A DNA stretch of 64,000 nt, from NCBI RefSeq assembly GCF_004795015.1, contig NZ_SSBI01000025.1, positions 1 through 64,000 of the forward strand, given 5' to 3'. Shown one piece after another: positions 8,168 to 17,311 of the stretch (its first letter is position 1; every line of letters starts with the position of its first letter). The notes beneath the pieces were generated by a model that saw only the letters and a program-made list of their open reading frames with translations, ran no database searches and was not told the origin of the DNA. The translations under genes were made by a program, and so were the position numbers. Origin of the DNA: Streptomyces sp. A1277. GTDB lineage: Bacteria; Actinomycetota; Actinomycetes; Streptomycetales; Streptomycetaceae.

Positions 8168-8216
8168 CGAATACGGCAAGGGCTGACAGCCCGGCGGGCC
8201 CCAGGGCCCCCGCCTC

Positions 8217-8261
8217 CGTCCGTCCCCGCACTCGGTCCCGTACCGTGTGCGGGGACGGACG
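8217..8261 (+). terminator. Hairpin between enolase and the DivIC-like gene
   Basis: CGTCCGTCCCCGCAC (8217-8231) pairs perfectly over 15 bp with GTGCGGGGACGGACG (8247-8261), with a 15-base loop. It lies 49 bases after eno and 22 bases before the next start, so it may terminate eno or limit read-through into the next operon. Confidence 0.6.
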
Positions 8262-8283
8262 TGCGTAATGGGGAGGCGGAGAC

Positions 8284-8754
8284 ATGGCCGCGAAGGACCG
8301 GGACCGGTTCTCCACCGCAACCCGGCTGCGGCTGCTCGGCGAGCAGACCGCCGCCCGCGTCTACCGGTCGCAGAACCGCCGGCAGGCCCGCCGCTCCCGG
8401 CTCACCGGCCGGGCCGCCTTCCTGGCCCTGATCGTCTGCTCGCTGATCGTCGCCCTCGCGTACCCGATGCGGCAGTACGTGTCGCAGCGCGAGGAGATCG
8501 CCGACCAGCAGCGGCTGGCGCGGGAGGCCGAGGCGCGTACCGAGGAGCTGCGCGACGAGAAGGCGCGGCTCCAGGACGACGCGTACGTCAGGCGGCTGGC
8601 CCGCGAGCACCTGCACTACCTTCTTCCCGGGGAGACCGGCTACACCGTGGTCGACCCCGACGCGGTCAAGGAGCGCAACGGGAAGCCGGCCGAGTCCGGC
8701 CGGCCGTGGCACTCCAACCTCTGGGACGGCGTGGACAGCGCCGACCGCGGCTGA
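8284..8754 (+). CDS. Septum formation initiator (DivIC/FtsB-like) protein
   Basis: A 156-residue bitopic membrane protein: basic cytoplasmic N-terminus (1-44), one transmembrane helix (about 45-62), then a coiled-coil (about 65-100, QREEIADQQRLAREAEARTE) and an extracytoplasmic tail with YLLPGETGY. This is the DivIC/FtsB layout; those proteins link early and late divisome components. The position directly after eno is conserved in actinomycetes. It starts at ATG 8284 after GGAGGCGGAG. Confidence 0.88.
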   Translation: MAAKDRDRFSTATRLRLLGEQTAARVYRSQNRRQARRSRLTGRAAFLALIVCSLIVALAYPMRQYVSQREEIADQQRLAREAEARTEELRDEKARLQDDAYVRRLAREHLHYLLPGETGYTVVDPDAVKERNGKPAESGRPWHSNLWDGVDSADRG

Positions 8755-8822
8755 CGGCCGTCCCCGCCCGTATTTCTGCAGAACCGCGGTTCGAGCAGTC
8801 CGATCCAGAACGCTAGGCAGGC

Positions 8823-9362
8823 ATGGAAACGCCCCCTCCCCAGACCGAGCCCACCGTCCCCACCGAGGCGGACATCGCCGCCTTCCAGCAGCAGCTGGGG
8901 CGCCCGCCGCGCGGGCTGCGGGCCATCGCGCACCGCTGTCCGTGCGGCAACCCGGACGTGGTCGAGACGCAGCCCCGGCTGGAGGACGGTACGCCGTTCC
9001 CGACGACGTACTACCTGACGTGCCCGCGTGCGGCGTCCGCGATCGGCACGCTGGAGGCGAACGGGGTCATGAAGGAGATGACCGAGCGCCTGGGCCGGGA
9101 CCCGGAGCTGGCGGCGGCCTACCGGGCGGCGCACGAGGACTACATCGCGCGCCGGGACGCCATCGAGGTGCTGGAGGGCTTCCCGAGCGCGGGCGGCATG
9201 CCGGACCGGGTGAAGTGCCTGCACGTGCTCGTCGGGCACTCGCTGGCGGCGGGTCCGGGCGTGAACCCGCTGGGGGACGAGGCGATCGCGATGCTTCCGG
9301 AGTGGTGGCGCAAGGGGCCGTGCGTGTCGCCGTGCGGCGAGCAGGGTACGGACGAGGGCTGA
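8823..9362 (+). CDS. DUF501 family protein
   Basis: A 179-residue cytoplasmic protein of the DUF501 family, which regularly sits between divIC and ppx/gppA in actinomycetes. The conserved cysteines HRCPCGNP (about residues 38-45), YYLTCPR (about 62-68), KCLH (about 133) and GPCVSPCG near the end suggest metal binding. No biochemical function is established; the co-occurrence is the main clue. It ends ten bases before the Ppx/GppA start. Confidence 0.85.
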   Translation: METPPPQTEPTVPTEADIAAFQQQLGRPPRGLRAIAHRCPCGNPDVVETQPRLEDGTPFPTTYYLTCPRAASAIGTLEANGVMKEMTERLGRDPELAAAYRAAHEDYIARRDAIEVLEGFPSAGGMPDRVKCLHVLVGHSLAAGPGVNPLGDEAIAMLPEWWRKGPCVSPCGEQGTDEG

Positions 9363-9372
9363 AGGCGAAGAC

Positions 9373-10323
9373 ATGACGCGCGTGGCCGCCATCGACTGCG
9401 GTACCAATTCGATCCGTCTGCTGGTCGCGGACGCCGACCCGGCCACGGGGGAGCTCGTCGAGCTCGCCCGGCGGATGGAGATCGTCCGGCTGGGGCAGGG
9501 CGTCGACCGGACCGGGCGGCTCGCCCCGGAGGCGCTGGAGCGCACGTTCGCGGCCTGCCGGGAGTACGCGGCGGTGATCCGTGAGCACGGCGCCGAGAAG
9601 GTGCGCTTCGTCGCCACCTCCGCCTCCCGGGACGCGGAGAACCGGGACGACTTCGTGCGCGGGGTGCTGGACATCCTGGGCGTCGAGCCCGAGGTGATCA
9701 GCGGCGACCAGGAGGCCGCGTTCTCGTTCGACGGGGCGACCAAGGAGCTGGCCGGGCGCGACGACCTGGCGAAGCCGTACCTGGTCGTGGACATCGGCGG
9801 CGGCTCCACCGAGTTCGTCGTCGGCGACGACCGGGTGCGGGCCGCCCGCTCCGTGGACATCGGCTGCGTCCGGATGACCGAGCGCCACCTCGTGCGCGAC
9901 GGTGTCGTCAGCGATCCGCCCTCGCCGGAGGGGGCCGAGGCGATCCGCGCGGACGTCACGGCGGCCCTGGACCTGGCCGGGGAGAGCGTCCCGATCACCT
10001 CGGCGGCCACGCTCGTCGGCCTCGCCGGGACGGTCACCACGGTGGCCGCCATCGCGCTGGGCCTGGAGGAGTACGACTCCGAGGCGATCCACCACTCGCG
10101 GGTCTCCCTGGAGCAGGTGCGGGAGATCACCGCGCGGCTGCTGGCCTCGACCCACGCGGAGCGCGCCGCGATCGGCGCGATGCATCCGGGCCGGGTCGAC
10201 GTGATCGCGTCCGGTGCGCTGATCCTCCAGGCCGTGATGGAGCGGACCGGGGCCCGCGAGGTCGTGGTGAGCGAACACGACATTCTGGATGGAATCGCCT
10301 GGAATTGCGCCTCCGCCGAGTGA
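9373..10323 (+). CDS. Ppx/GppA-family exopolyphosphatase or pppGpp phosphatase
   Basis: A 316-residue member of the actin-like ASKHA fold. Phosphate-1 motif DCGTNSIRLLV (about residues 6-16) and phosphate-2 motif DIGGGSTEFVV (about 140-150) are intact, with the conserved FVATSASRDAEN around 76-87. Such enzymes remove terminal phosphate from polyphosphate or convert pppGpp to ppGpp; sequence alone does not decide between them. The lack of an HD domain gives the short actinobacterial form. ATG 9373 follows GAAGGCGAAG. Confidence 0.9.
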   Translation: MTRVAAIDCGTNSIRLLVADADPATGELVELARRMEIVRLGQGVDRTGRLAPEALERTFAACREYAAVIREHGAEKVRFVATSASRDAENRDDFVRGVLDILGVEPEVISGDQEAAFSFDGATKELAGRDDLAKPYLVVDIGGGSTEFVVGDDRVRAARSVDIGCVRMTERHLVRDGVVSDPPSPEGAEAIRADVTAALDLAGESVPITSAATLVGLAGTVTTVAAIALGLEEYDSEAIHHSRVSLEQVREITARLLASTHAERAAIGAMHPGRVDVIASGALILQAVMERTGAREVVVSEHDILDGIAWNCASAE

Positions 10324-10470
10324 TCCCTCGGAAGCAACGCTCGACGGAATCGCCTGGGCCTCGGCCTGGGCGCGGGCCCGGACAGGACGCTCATTCGTCA
10401 TCCCGCCCGCACCTTTGAGTGGGCGGGATGTGCCTGGTGAGGCGGCTTCCGGGCCGTCTCGCGGCCAACT

Positions 10471-10488
10471 TCGTGAACTTCTTCACAA
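10471..10488. promoter_or_regulatory. Rex operator candidate upstream of ndh
   Basis: TCGTGAACTTCTTCACAA matches the Rex consensus TTGTGAA-N4-TTCACAA at 13 of 14 half-site positions with the correct four-base spacer. Rex is the NADH/NAD+-sensing repressor of respiratory genes in Streptomyces, and ndh is a known type of target. It lies about 310 bases before the ndh start. Confidence 0.7.
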
Positions 10489-10650
10489 GAGATTGGCCAC
10501 CCGGTGCCGGACTTCTGCTCCGGAAGGGTGAGGGCGAGGGTGAGCGGGGTCACTCGGGGCCCGCGGGGGGACTGCCGCCGCGGCGTCGCGGTGCCGGGCG
10601 GCGGGAGGGGCCGGTCTCCGGGCCCGGGGCCCAAGGGCCAGCTCACAGGC

Positions 10651-10667
10651 GGTGAACAACGTTCACC
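10651..10667. promoter_or_regulatory. Palindrome GGTGAAC-AAC-GTTCACC of unknown factor
   Basis: A perfect 7-bp inverted repeat with a three-base spacer. It shares GTGAA/TTCAC with Rex sites, but the centre-to-centre spacing is one base longer, so it may be a degenerate Rex site or belong to another regulator. The 473-base gap 10324-10796 holds this palindrome, the two Rex-like sites and no convincing gene. Confidence 0.35.
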
Positions 10668-10721
10668 GGGAGCGCGGGGTTCCCGGCCCGGGCCATGACC
10701 TGGGTCACGCGGGCGGCGAAC

Positions 10722-10762
10722 TATAGCAGAGGGTGGCCCGAACCTTGTGAAGGGGCTCACGA
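10722..10762 (+). promoter_or_regulatory. ndh promoter region with second Rex-like site
   Basis: TATAGC at 10722-10727 is a plausible -10 hexamer. Just downstream, TTGTGAA-GGGG-CTCACGA (10745-10762) has one perfect Rex half-site and a 5/7 match in the other, with correct spacing. Its position over the initial transcribed region, 34 bases before the ATG, would let Rex block transcription directly. Confidence 0.5.
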
Positions 10763-10796
10763 GCATGCCCCCCGTGGGGGGTGGATACTCGATGGC

Positions 10797-12182
10797 ATGA
10801 GCACCACGGAGCGTCCCAGGATCCTCGTAGTAGGCGGTGGGTACGTAGGCCTGTACGCAGCTCGGCGCATCCTCAAGAAGATGCGCTACGGCGAGGCGAC
10901 CGTCACGGTCGTCGACCCCCGGTCGTACATGACCTACCAGCCCTTCCTCCCCGAAGCTGCTGCCGGCAGCATCTCGCCTCGGCATGTCGTCGTCCCGCTG
11001 CGACGCGTCCTGCCCAAGGCCGAGGTCCTCACCGGCCGCGTCACCACCATCGACCAGGACCGCAAGGTCGCCACGGTCGCGCCGCTCGTCGGCGAGTCCT
11101 ACGAGCTGCCCTTCGACTACCTGGTGATCGCGCTCGGCGCGGTCTCCCGCACCTTCCCGATCCCCGGCCTCGCCGAACAGGGCATCGGCATGAAGGGCAT
11201 CGAGGAGGCCATCGGGCTGCGCAACCACGTCCTCGAACAGCTGGACAAGGCCGACTCGACGACCGACGAGGACGTCCGCCGCCGGGCCCTCACCTTCGTC
11301 TTCGTGGGCGGCGGGTTCGCCGGTGCGGAGACCATCGGCGAGGTCGAGGACATGGCCCGCGACGCGGCGAAGTACTACACCAACGTGAAGCGCGAGGACA
11401 TGCGCTTCATCCTGGTCGACGCCGCCGACAAGATCCTTCCCGAGGTCGGCCCGAAGCTGGGCACCTGGGGCCGGGAGCACCTGGAGTCCCGTGGCGTCGA
11501 GGTCTTCCTCTCGACCTCCATGGACTCCTGCGTCGACGGCCACGTGGTGCTCAAGAACGGCCTGGAGGTCGACTCCAACACCATCGTGTGGACGGCCGGC
11601 GTGAAGCCGAACCCGGCGCTGGCCCGCTTCGGCCTGCCGCTCGGCCCCCGCGGTCACGTGGACACCTCCGAGAAGCTCCAGGTGCAGGGCACCGACTACA
11701 TCTGGGCCGCGGGCGACAACGCCCAGGTCCCGGACATGGTCGGCCGCAAGGCCGGCAACCCGAACGCCTGGTGCCCGCCGAACGCCCAGCACGCGCTGCG
11801 TCAGGCCAAGGTCCTCGGTGACAACGTCATCTCCGGGATGCGCGGCTTCCCTCAGGCCGACTACAGCCACGCCAACAAGGGCGCGGTCGCCGGTCTGGGC
11901 CTGCACAAGGGCGTGGCGATGATCGTCATGGGCAAGATGAAGATCAAGCTCAAGGGCCGCCTCGCCTGGTACATGCACCGTGGCTACCACGGCCTGGCGA
12001 TGCCGACCTGGAACCGCAAGATCCGGATCTTCGCCGACTGGACGCTCGCGATGTTCCTCAAGCGCGAGGTCGTCTCGCTCGGCGCCATGGAGACGCCGCG
12101 CGAGGAGTTCTACGAGGCCGCCAAGCCGGCCCCCGCTCCGGCCGCCGCCAAGCCGGTGGGCGAGAAGGCCAAGGCTTCCTAG
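10797..12182 (+). CDS. ndh: Type II NADH dehydrogenase (NAD(P)/FAD-dependent oxidoreductase)
   Basis: A 461-residue flavoprotein. The FAD-binding Rossmann motif ILVVGGGYVGLYAA is at residues 9-22 and the NADH-binding motif FVFVGGGFAGAET near 162-174; YIWAAGDNAQVP near 300 is the second FAD contact. The C-terminal about 60 residues (MHRGYHGLAMPTWNRK and following) form the amphipathic membrane-attachment region of NDH-2 enzymes. It passes electrons from NADH to menaquinone without pumping protons. The ATG at 10797 is preferred; upstream in-frame sequence covers the operator. A strong terminator follows. Confidence 0.92.
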   Translation: MSTTERPRILVVGGGYVGLYAARRILKKMRYGEATVTVVDPRSYMTYQPFLPEAAAGSISPRHVVVPLRRVLPKAEVLTGRVTTIDQDRKVATVAPLVGESYELPFDYLVIALGAVSRTFPIPGLAEQGIGMKGIEEAIGLRNHVLEQLDKADSTTDEDVRRRALTFVFVGGGFAGAETIGEVEDMARDAAKYYTNVKREDMRFILVDAADKILPEVGPKLGTWGREHLESRGVEVFLSTSMDSCVDGHVVLKNGLEVDSNTIVWTAGVKPNPALARFGLPLGPRGHVDTSEKLQVQGTDYIWAAGDNAQVPDMVGRKAGNPNAWCPPNAQHALRQAKVLGDNVISGMRGFPQADYSHANKGAVAGLGLHKGVAMIVMGKMKIKLKGRLAWYMHRGYHGLAMPTWNRKIRIFADWTLAMFLKREVVSLGAMETPREEFYEAAKPAPAPAAAKPVGEKAKAS

Positions 12183-12217
12183 TCCGCGCAGGGCCGTAGG
12201 GCCCGCAGTACGACGCC

Positions 12218-12259
12218 CGAAGGGGCCGTCCGCCATCCGTGGTGCGGACGGCCCCTTCG
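12218..12259 (+). terminator. ndh terminator
   Basis: CGAAGGGGCCGTCCGC (12218-12233) and GCGGACGGCCCCTTCG (12244-12259) form a perfect 16-bp stem with a ten-base loop, 36 bases after the ndh stop. The remaining gap to 12499 contains no gene. GCATGTGGACTGCATGTATTTTG near 12333-12352 is AT-rich and may hold the next promoter. Confidence 0.88.
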
Positions 12260-12499
12260 GCGTATCCGGGTACGACGGGGCGGTGCGGGGTACGGGGGCG
12301 CGGGGGCCGGACCCCCGGCGGATGCATGTGGACTGCATGTATTTTGCCGTTCCGTTGCCCGGTAGCGGGATGGCCGGGCCGCCGGAAACTGTTGTGGGGG
12401 GTGTACCACGCCGTGGTGCCCAGGGCACCGGGGCGTGGTCCGAGACATGTATGGGCATGTCTGGGCACGTTGGGAAACACCGTCACGGAGGTGTGCGCC

Positions 12500-13804
12500 A
12501 TGGCAGACGCCGCATTGCGGCTGACCGCTCTCGCCCAGGAGTTGCTGGGAGAACCCCTACCGGTCCGCATCCGGGCCTGGGACGGCAGCGAATCCGGACC
12601 GCCCGGCGCCCCCGTCCTCGTCATCAGGAACCGCCGGGCCCTGCGCCGGCTGCTGTGGAAGCCGGGCGAACTGGGCCTGGCCCGCGCCTGGGTGGCCGGC
12701 GAACTCGACATCGAGGGCGACCTGTACGAGGCCCTGGGCCTGATGGCCGGTCTGATCTGGGAGCGCGGCGACGACGTCAGGAGCGGCGCCCCGGCGCTGC
12801 GCGACCCGAGGCTGCGGGCGGCAGGCAAGGAGCTGCTGCGGCTGGCCGGGCCGGGGCTGCCGCCCACGCCGCCGCCCGAGGAGGTGCGCCGCCGCAGCGG
12901 CCCCCTGCACACCAAGCGCCGCGACAAGGAGGCCATCAGCCACCACTACGACGTGGGCAACGACTTCTACGAACTGGTTCTGGGACCGTCCATGGTCTAC
13001 TCCTGCGCCTACTGGGAGGACGCCGGAACCCTGGAGAGCGCCCAGCGCGACAAGCTCGACCTGGTCTGCCGCAAGCTCGCGCTGAAGGAGGGCGACCGCC
13101 TGCTGGACGTCGGCTGCGGCTGGGGCTCCATGGCCATCCACGCCGCCCGCGAGTACGGCGCCCGCGTCACCGGCGTGACCCTCTCCACCGAACAGGCCGC
13201 CTACGCCAGGAAGCGCATCGCCGACGAGGGCCTCACCGACCGCGTCGAGATCCGCGTCCAGGACTACCGCGACGTCCGCGACGGCCCGTACGACGCCATC
13301 TCCTCCATCGGCATGGCCGAGCACGTCGGCTCGGTGCGCTACCGCGAGTACGCCGACGACCTCTACGCCCTCCTCAAGCCCGGCGGACGCCTCCTCAACC
13401 ACCAGATCGGCCGCCGCCCGGAGAAGGACGAGTCCGCGTACGAGATCGACGCGTTCATCGACGCCTACGTCTTCCCGGACGGTGAACTGGCCCCCGTCGG
13501 CCGGACCCTGGCCATCTTGGAGGAGGCCGGCTTCGAGGCCCGGGACGTCGAGGCGCTGCGCGAGCACTACGCGCTGACCCTGCGCCGCTGGGTCGCCAAC
13601 CTGGAGCAGGGCTGGGAGCACGCGCTGAAGATGGTCTCGCCCGGCCGGGCCAGGGTCTGGCGGCTCTACATGGCCGCCTCCGCGCTCTCCTTCGAACGCA
13701 ACAAGATCGGCGTCAACCAGATCCTGGCGGTGCGCCCGCAGGAGGACGGCTCCTCCCGGATGCCGCTGCGCGCCCGCGCCTGGAAGGCCGACGCGACCGG
13801 CTGA
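12500..13804 (+). CDS. Cyclopropane-fatty-acyl-phospholipid synthase family methyltransferase
   Basis: A 434-residue member of the CFA synthase family, which methylates or cyclopropanates unsaturated acyl chains of membrane phospholipids with S-adenosylmethionine. The about 120-residue N-terminal domain precedes the catalytic domain, which shows SHHYDVGNDFY near 152-162, the SAM-binding motif LLDVGCGWGSMAIHAA near 200-215, and IGMAEHVG with the conserved acidic/His residues near 270. The ATG at 12500 is preferred: GGAG lies nine bases upstream. It ends in a terminator shared with the convergent ABC permease. Confidence 0.9.
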   Translation: MADAALRLTALAQELLGEPLPVRIRAWDGSESGPPGAPVLVIRNRRALRRLLWKPGELGLARAWVAGELDIEGDLYEALGLMAGLIWERGDDVRSGAPALRDPRLRAAGKELLRLAGPGLPPTPPPEEVRRRSGPLHTKRRDKEAISHHYDVGNDFYELVLGPSMVYSCAYWEDAGTLESAQRDKLDLVCRKLALKEGDRLLDVGCGWGSMAIHAAREYGARVTGVTLSTEQAAYARKRIADEGLTDRVEIRVQDYRDVRDGPYDAISSIGMAEHVGSVRYREYADDLYALLKPGGRLLNHQIGRRPEKDESAYEIDAFIDAYVFPDGELAPVGRTLAILEEAGFEARDVEALREHYALTLRRWVANLEQGWEHALKMVSPGRARVWRLYMAASALSFERNKIGVNQILAVRPQEDGSSRMPLRARAWKADATG

Positions 13805-13814
13805 GCCGTACGAC

Positions 13815-13856
13815 GGAGGGGGCCGGTGTCAGCAGTCGCGGACACCGGCCCCCTCC
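13815..13856. terminator. Bidirectional terminator between convergent genes
   Basis: GGAGGGGGCCGGTGTC (13815-13830) pairs perfectly with 13841-13856 (16 bp, ten-base loop). It sits between the stops of the CFA-synthase-like gene and the ABC permease. Confidence 0.88.
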
Positions 13857-13870
13857 TCGCGCGGGTGCGG

Positions 13871-16399
13871 CTACTCGGTCTTGATGGCCGTCAGCATGTT
13901 CAGCCTGGCGGCGCTGCGGGCCGGCCACAGGGCGGCCAGCACCCCCACCACACCGGCCAGCAGCAGGAACACCGCGATCCGGCCCCACGGCACGACCAGC
14001 ACGTACTGCGGGATCGACTTGGCCACGGTCTGCCCGATCGCCCAGCCGAGGAACATGCCGAGCCCGATGCCGACGACCGCGCCGAAGAGCGAGATCACCA
14101 CGGCCTCCAGCCGGATCATCCGCTTCACCTTGCGCCGGTCCAGGCCGATCGCCCGCAGCATGCCGATCTCCTGCTGACGCTCGAACACCGACATCGCCAG
14201 GGTGTTGACGACCCCGAGCACCGCGATGATCAGCGCCATGGCGAGCAGCCCGTACATGATGTTCATCGCGAGGTTGACGCTGCCGCCGAACATGTCCCGG
14301 ATGTCCTGCTGGTCCATGATGCTCATGCCGGGGTTGTCGCCCAGCGCGTCCACCAGCGCCTGCTCGTGGGCCGCGCTCGCGCCGCCGTCCGTCTTCACCC
14401 AGATCTCGCGGATGTCCGCCCGGCCCTCGTGCGGGGCCACGGCCGCGCGGGGGATGAGGACCGGTGACAGGAACTCGTTGTCCTTGTAGAGGGCGCCGAC
14501 CTTCAGCTCGCTCTTCTTCTCGTCCTCGTACGTGACGGAGACGGTGTCCCCGGGCTTCCAGCCGTGCGACTTCGCGGTCTTCTCCGCGACGGCGATCTCG
14601 CCCTTGCCCAGCGAGTCCACGGAGCCCGCGACGGCGTCGACGGTGAGCACCTGCTGCACGTCGCCCGGGGTGACGCCGGACGCCGAGACGCCCTTGCCGC
14701 CGATCGTGAGCCAGACGGCCTGCTGGGGCGAGACGGCGGTGACGCCGTCGGCCTTCTCCAGGGCGGTCAGCGCCGACTCGTCGAGCGCGTCACCGCTCGC
14801 CATCGAGACCATGTAGTCGGCCTTGATGTTGTCCGTCGTCGCCTTGTCGACCGCCCGGCCGAGGGTGACGCCGAGCACCGAGATGCCGGTGACCAGGGTT
14901 AGGCCGATCGCGAGCGCCGAGGCGGTGGCGCCGGTGCGCCGGGGGTTGCGGACGGCGTTCTGCGCGGCGAGCTTGCCGGAGACCCCGAACAGCCGCCGCA
15001 GCAGCGGGCGCACCAGGGCGATCACCGGGCGGGACAGCAGCGGGATCAGGACGATGACCCCGATCAGCGCCAGGAACGCGCCGCCCGCGATGAGCAGCTG
15101 CCCCTCCGACCCGGCCTTGACCGCGCCGCCCAGGATCGCCGCGGCGCCGAGCAGCGTGATGATGCCGCCGATGGTGTTGCGCACCACCAGGGACTTGACC
15201 GTGGCCACCGCGTGCGCACTGTTCATCGCGGCGACCGGGGGGATCTTCGCGGCCCGGCGGGCGGGCAGCCAGGCGGCGAGCACGGTGATCAGGACGCCGA
15301 CGGTGAAGGCGGCGACGACGGTGGTCGGGCCGACCACCAGCGGACCGGCCGGGATCTTGCCGCCGAACAGGCTCATCGCCGAGCGCAGCCCGACGGCGAG
15401 CCCGAGGCCCAGCGCGAAGCCGACGACGGAGGCGATGAGGCCGACCACGGCGGCCTCCAGGAGCACCGAGCGCTTGACCTGGCGGCGCGAGGCGCCGACG
15501 GCCCGCATCAGGGCCAGCTCCTTGGTGCGCTGGGCGACCAGCATGGTGAAGGTGTTGGCGATCAGGAAGACGCCGACGAAGAGGGCGACACCGGCGAAGC
15601 CGAGCAGGACCTTGTTGATGCTGCCCAGAGCGGCCTCGGCCTGCTTGGCCTCCTCGTCCGCGCGCACCTTGCCGGTCTTGGCCTCGGCGTCCTCGGGCAG
15701 CAGCGGCTTCACGGCGGCCAGCAGCTGCTGGTCGGAGGTGCCGGGCTCCGCGGAGACGGAGACGTCCCTGAACTCGCCGGGGCGCAGGAACAGCTTCTGC
15801 GCGACGGGGGTGTCGAAGAGCACCAGGCTGCCGCCCGCGTTGACCGCGCCGTCCTCGGTGGTGAAGACCCCGGACAGGGTGTACTCCTTCACCGGCCCGT
15901 TGGTGGCGACGCGCACCGTGTCACCGACCTCGTACTCGCCCTTCTTCGCGGTGTCCTCGTCGAGGGCGATGCTGCCGGCCCCGGTGGGGCCCGAGCCGTC
16001 GGTGAAGGTGTACGCGGCGTCCTTGCCGTCCTTGCCGGGGGCGAAGTTGGAGCCGGTGTTGGTCCAGCCGTTGCCGATCAGCTTGCCGTCGGGGTCGGCG
16101 ACCCCGGCGAAGCCGTCGACCCGGCCGGTGGCGGTGGCCACGCCGTCCAGGGCCTGGATCTTCTTCAGGGTGGCCGCGTCGACGGCGCGGGACTTCTCGT
16201 CGCGCCGGTCGGCGTAGGTGGTGACGGCGACGGCGATGTCGTCGTAGCTCTTCGCCGACTGGTTGCGGAAGGCGTTGCCGAGGGTGTCGGTGAAGACCAG
16301 GGTGCCGGAGACGAAGGCCACGCCGAGCATCACGGCGAGGATCGTCATCAGCAGTCTGGCCTTGTGCGCGAGCACGTTGCGCAGGGCGGTACGGAACAT
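13871..16399 (-). CDS. FtsX/MacB-type ABC transporter permease
   Basis: An 842-residue membrane protein with the duplicated architecture of large actinobacterial FtsX-family permeases. One N-terminal helix (about 17-38) is followed by an extracytoplasmic MacB periplasmic-core-like domain, three helices (about 260-375), a second set near 405-460 and 485-515, another extracytoplasmic domain and three C-terminal helices (about 715-835). Such proteins transduce ATP hydrolysis into mechanical export or extrusion of lipids, peptides or antibiotics rather than classic import. The ATPase gene is immediately upstream on the same strand, 63 bases away. The substrate cannot be told. Confidence 0.9.
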   Translation of the reverse strand: MFRTALRNVLAHKARLLMTILAVMLGVAFVSGTLVFTDTLGNAFRNQSAKSYDDIAVAVTTYADRRDEKSRAVDAATLKKIQALDGVATATGRVDGFAGVADPDGKLIGNGWTNTGSNFAPGKDGKDAAYTFTDGSGPTGAGSIALDEDTAKKGEYEVGDTVRVATNGPVKEYTLSGVFTTEDGAVNAGGSLVLFDTPVAQKLFLRPGEFRDVSVSAEPGTSDQQLLAAVKPLLPEDAEAKTGKVRADEEAKQAEAALGSINKVLLGFAGVALFVGVFLIANTFTMLVAQRTKELALMRAVGASRRQVKRSVLLEAAVVGLIASVVGFALGLGLAVGLRSAMSLFGGKIPAGPLVVGPTTVVAAFTVGVLITVLAAWLPARRAAKIPPVAAMNSAHAVATVKSLVVRNTIGGIITLLGAAAILGGAVKAGSEGQLLIAGGAFLALIGVIVLIPLLSRPVIALVRPLLRRLFGVSGKLAAQNAVRNPRRTGATASALAIGLTLVTGISVLGVTLGRAVDKATTDNIKADYMVSMASGDALDESALTALEKADGVTAVSPQQAVWLTIGGKGVSASGVTPGDVQQVLTVDAVAGSVDSLGKGEIAVAEKTAKSHGWKPGDTVSVTYEDEKKSELKVGALYKDNEFLSPVLIPRAAVAPHEGRADIREIWVKTDGGASAAHEQALVDALGDNPGMSIMDQQDIRDMFGGSVNLAMNIMYGLLAMALIIAVLGVVNTLAMSVFERQQEIGMLRAIGLDRRKVKRMIRLEAVVISLFGAVVGIGLGMFLGWAIGQTVAKSIPQYVLVVPWGRIAVFLLLAGVVGVLAALWPARSAARLNMLTAIKTE

Positions 16400-16462
16400 G
16401 TCTGTCAGTCCTGGGAGGGAGGGGGCCGGAGGAAGCGGTACGGAGCGCGGGCAGGGGCCGGC

Positions 16463-17233
16463 TCAGCTGGTGCGGCCCTTGGCGTCGAACGCCTTCATCC
16501 GGTCCAGCACCCCGTCCGCGGTGGGGTGCATCATCTGGTCGACGATCGCCCCGTCCGCCAGGAAGATGACCCGGTCCGCGTAGGAGGCGGCGGCCGGGTC
16601 GTGGGTCACCATCACCACGGTCTGGCCCAGTTCGCGCACGGAGTTGCGCAGGAAGCCGAGGACCTCGGCGCCGGAGCGGGAGTCGAGGTTGCCGGTCGGC
16701 TCGTCACCGAAGATGATCTCGGGCTGCGAGGCCAGGGCGCGGGCCACCGCGACGCGTTGCTGCTGGCCGCCGGACAGCTCGGTGGGGCGGTGCTTCAGCC
16801 GGTCGGAGAGGCCCACCATCTCGATGACCTTGCGCAGCCACTCCTGGTCGGGCTTGCGGCCCGCGATGTCCATCGGGAGCGTGATGTTCTCCAGCGCGGT
16901 CAGCGTCGGCAGCAGGTTGAACGCCTGGAAGATGAAGCCGATCTTGTCCCGGCGCAACTGGGTGAGCTGCTTGTCCTTGAGCGCCCCGAGCTCCGTCTCG
17001 CCGATGCGCACCGAACCGCCGCTGAAGCTGTCGAGGCCGGCCACGCAGTGCATCAGCGTGGACTTGCCGGAGCCCGACGGGCCCATGATCGCGGTGAACT
17101 CGCCCTGCGGGAAGTCCACGGTGACCCGGTCGAGGGCGGTCACCTTGGTCTCGCCCTCGCCGTAGACCTTCGACAGTTCCGTGGCGCGGGCGGCCACCGC
17201 GGTGGCGCGGTGAGCGGTGGACATGGTGGTCAC
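16463..17233 (-). CDS. ABC transporter ATP-binding protein (MacB/LolD type)
   Basis: A 256-residue ATPase: Walker A GPSGSGKST at residues 51-59, Q-loop in FIFQAFNLLP, signature LSGGQQQR, Walker B IIFGDEPTGNLDS and H-loop VTHDP. The sequence is typical of the LolD/MacB/FtsE subclass that partners FtsX-like permeases, here the downstream gene. The GTG start at 17233 fits a GGAG six bases upstream; an ATG three codons in is an alternative. Confidence 0.93.
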   Translation of the reverse strand: MTTMSTAHRATAVAARATELSKVYGEGETKVTALDRVTVDFPQGEFTAIMGPSGSGKSTLMHCVAGLDSFSGGSVRIGETELGALKDKQLTQLRRDKIGFIFQAFNLLPTLTALENITLPMDIAGRKPDQEWLRKVIEMVGLSDRLKHRPTELSGGQQQRVAVARALASQPEIIFGDEPTGNLDSRSGAEVLGFLRNSVRELGQTVVMVTHDPAAASYADRVIFLADGAIVDQMMHPTADGVLDRMKAFDAKGRTS

Positions 17234-17281
17234 GGCAGACTCCAGGGTGGGTGGGTGGGTGCGTACGGGACGGCAGCCCGC

Positions 17282-17311
17282 CCGGGGCCCCGCCGCACGG
17301 CGGAGCCCCGG
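17282..17311 (-). terminator. Hairpin downstream of the LacI-type gene
   Basis: CCGGGGCCCCGCCG (17282-17295) pairs with 17298-17311 in 13 of 14 positions with a two-base loop. It lies between the LacI-type gene and the ABC ATPase, and could end transcription of the regulator. Confidence 0.45.

Noticed and set aside
10651..10667. Third Rex operator
   Set aside because: Half-sites are separated by five rather than four bases and lack the outer TT/AA, so it is listed only as an unknown palindrome.
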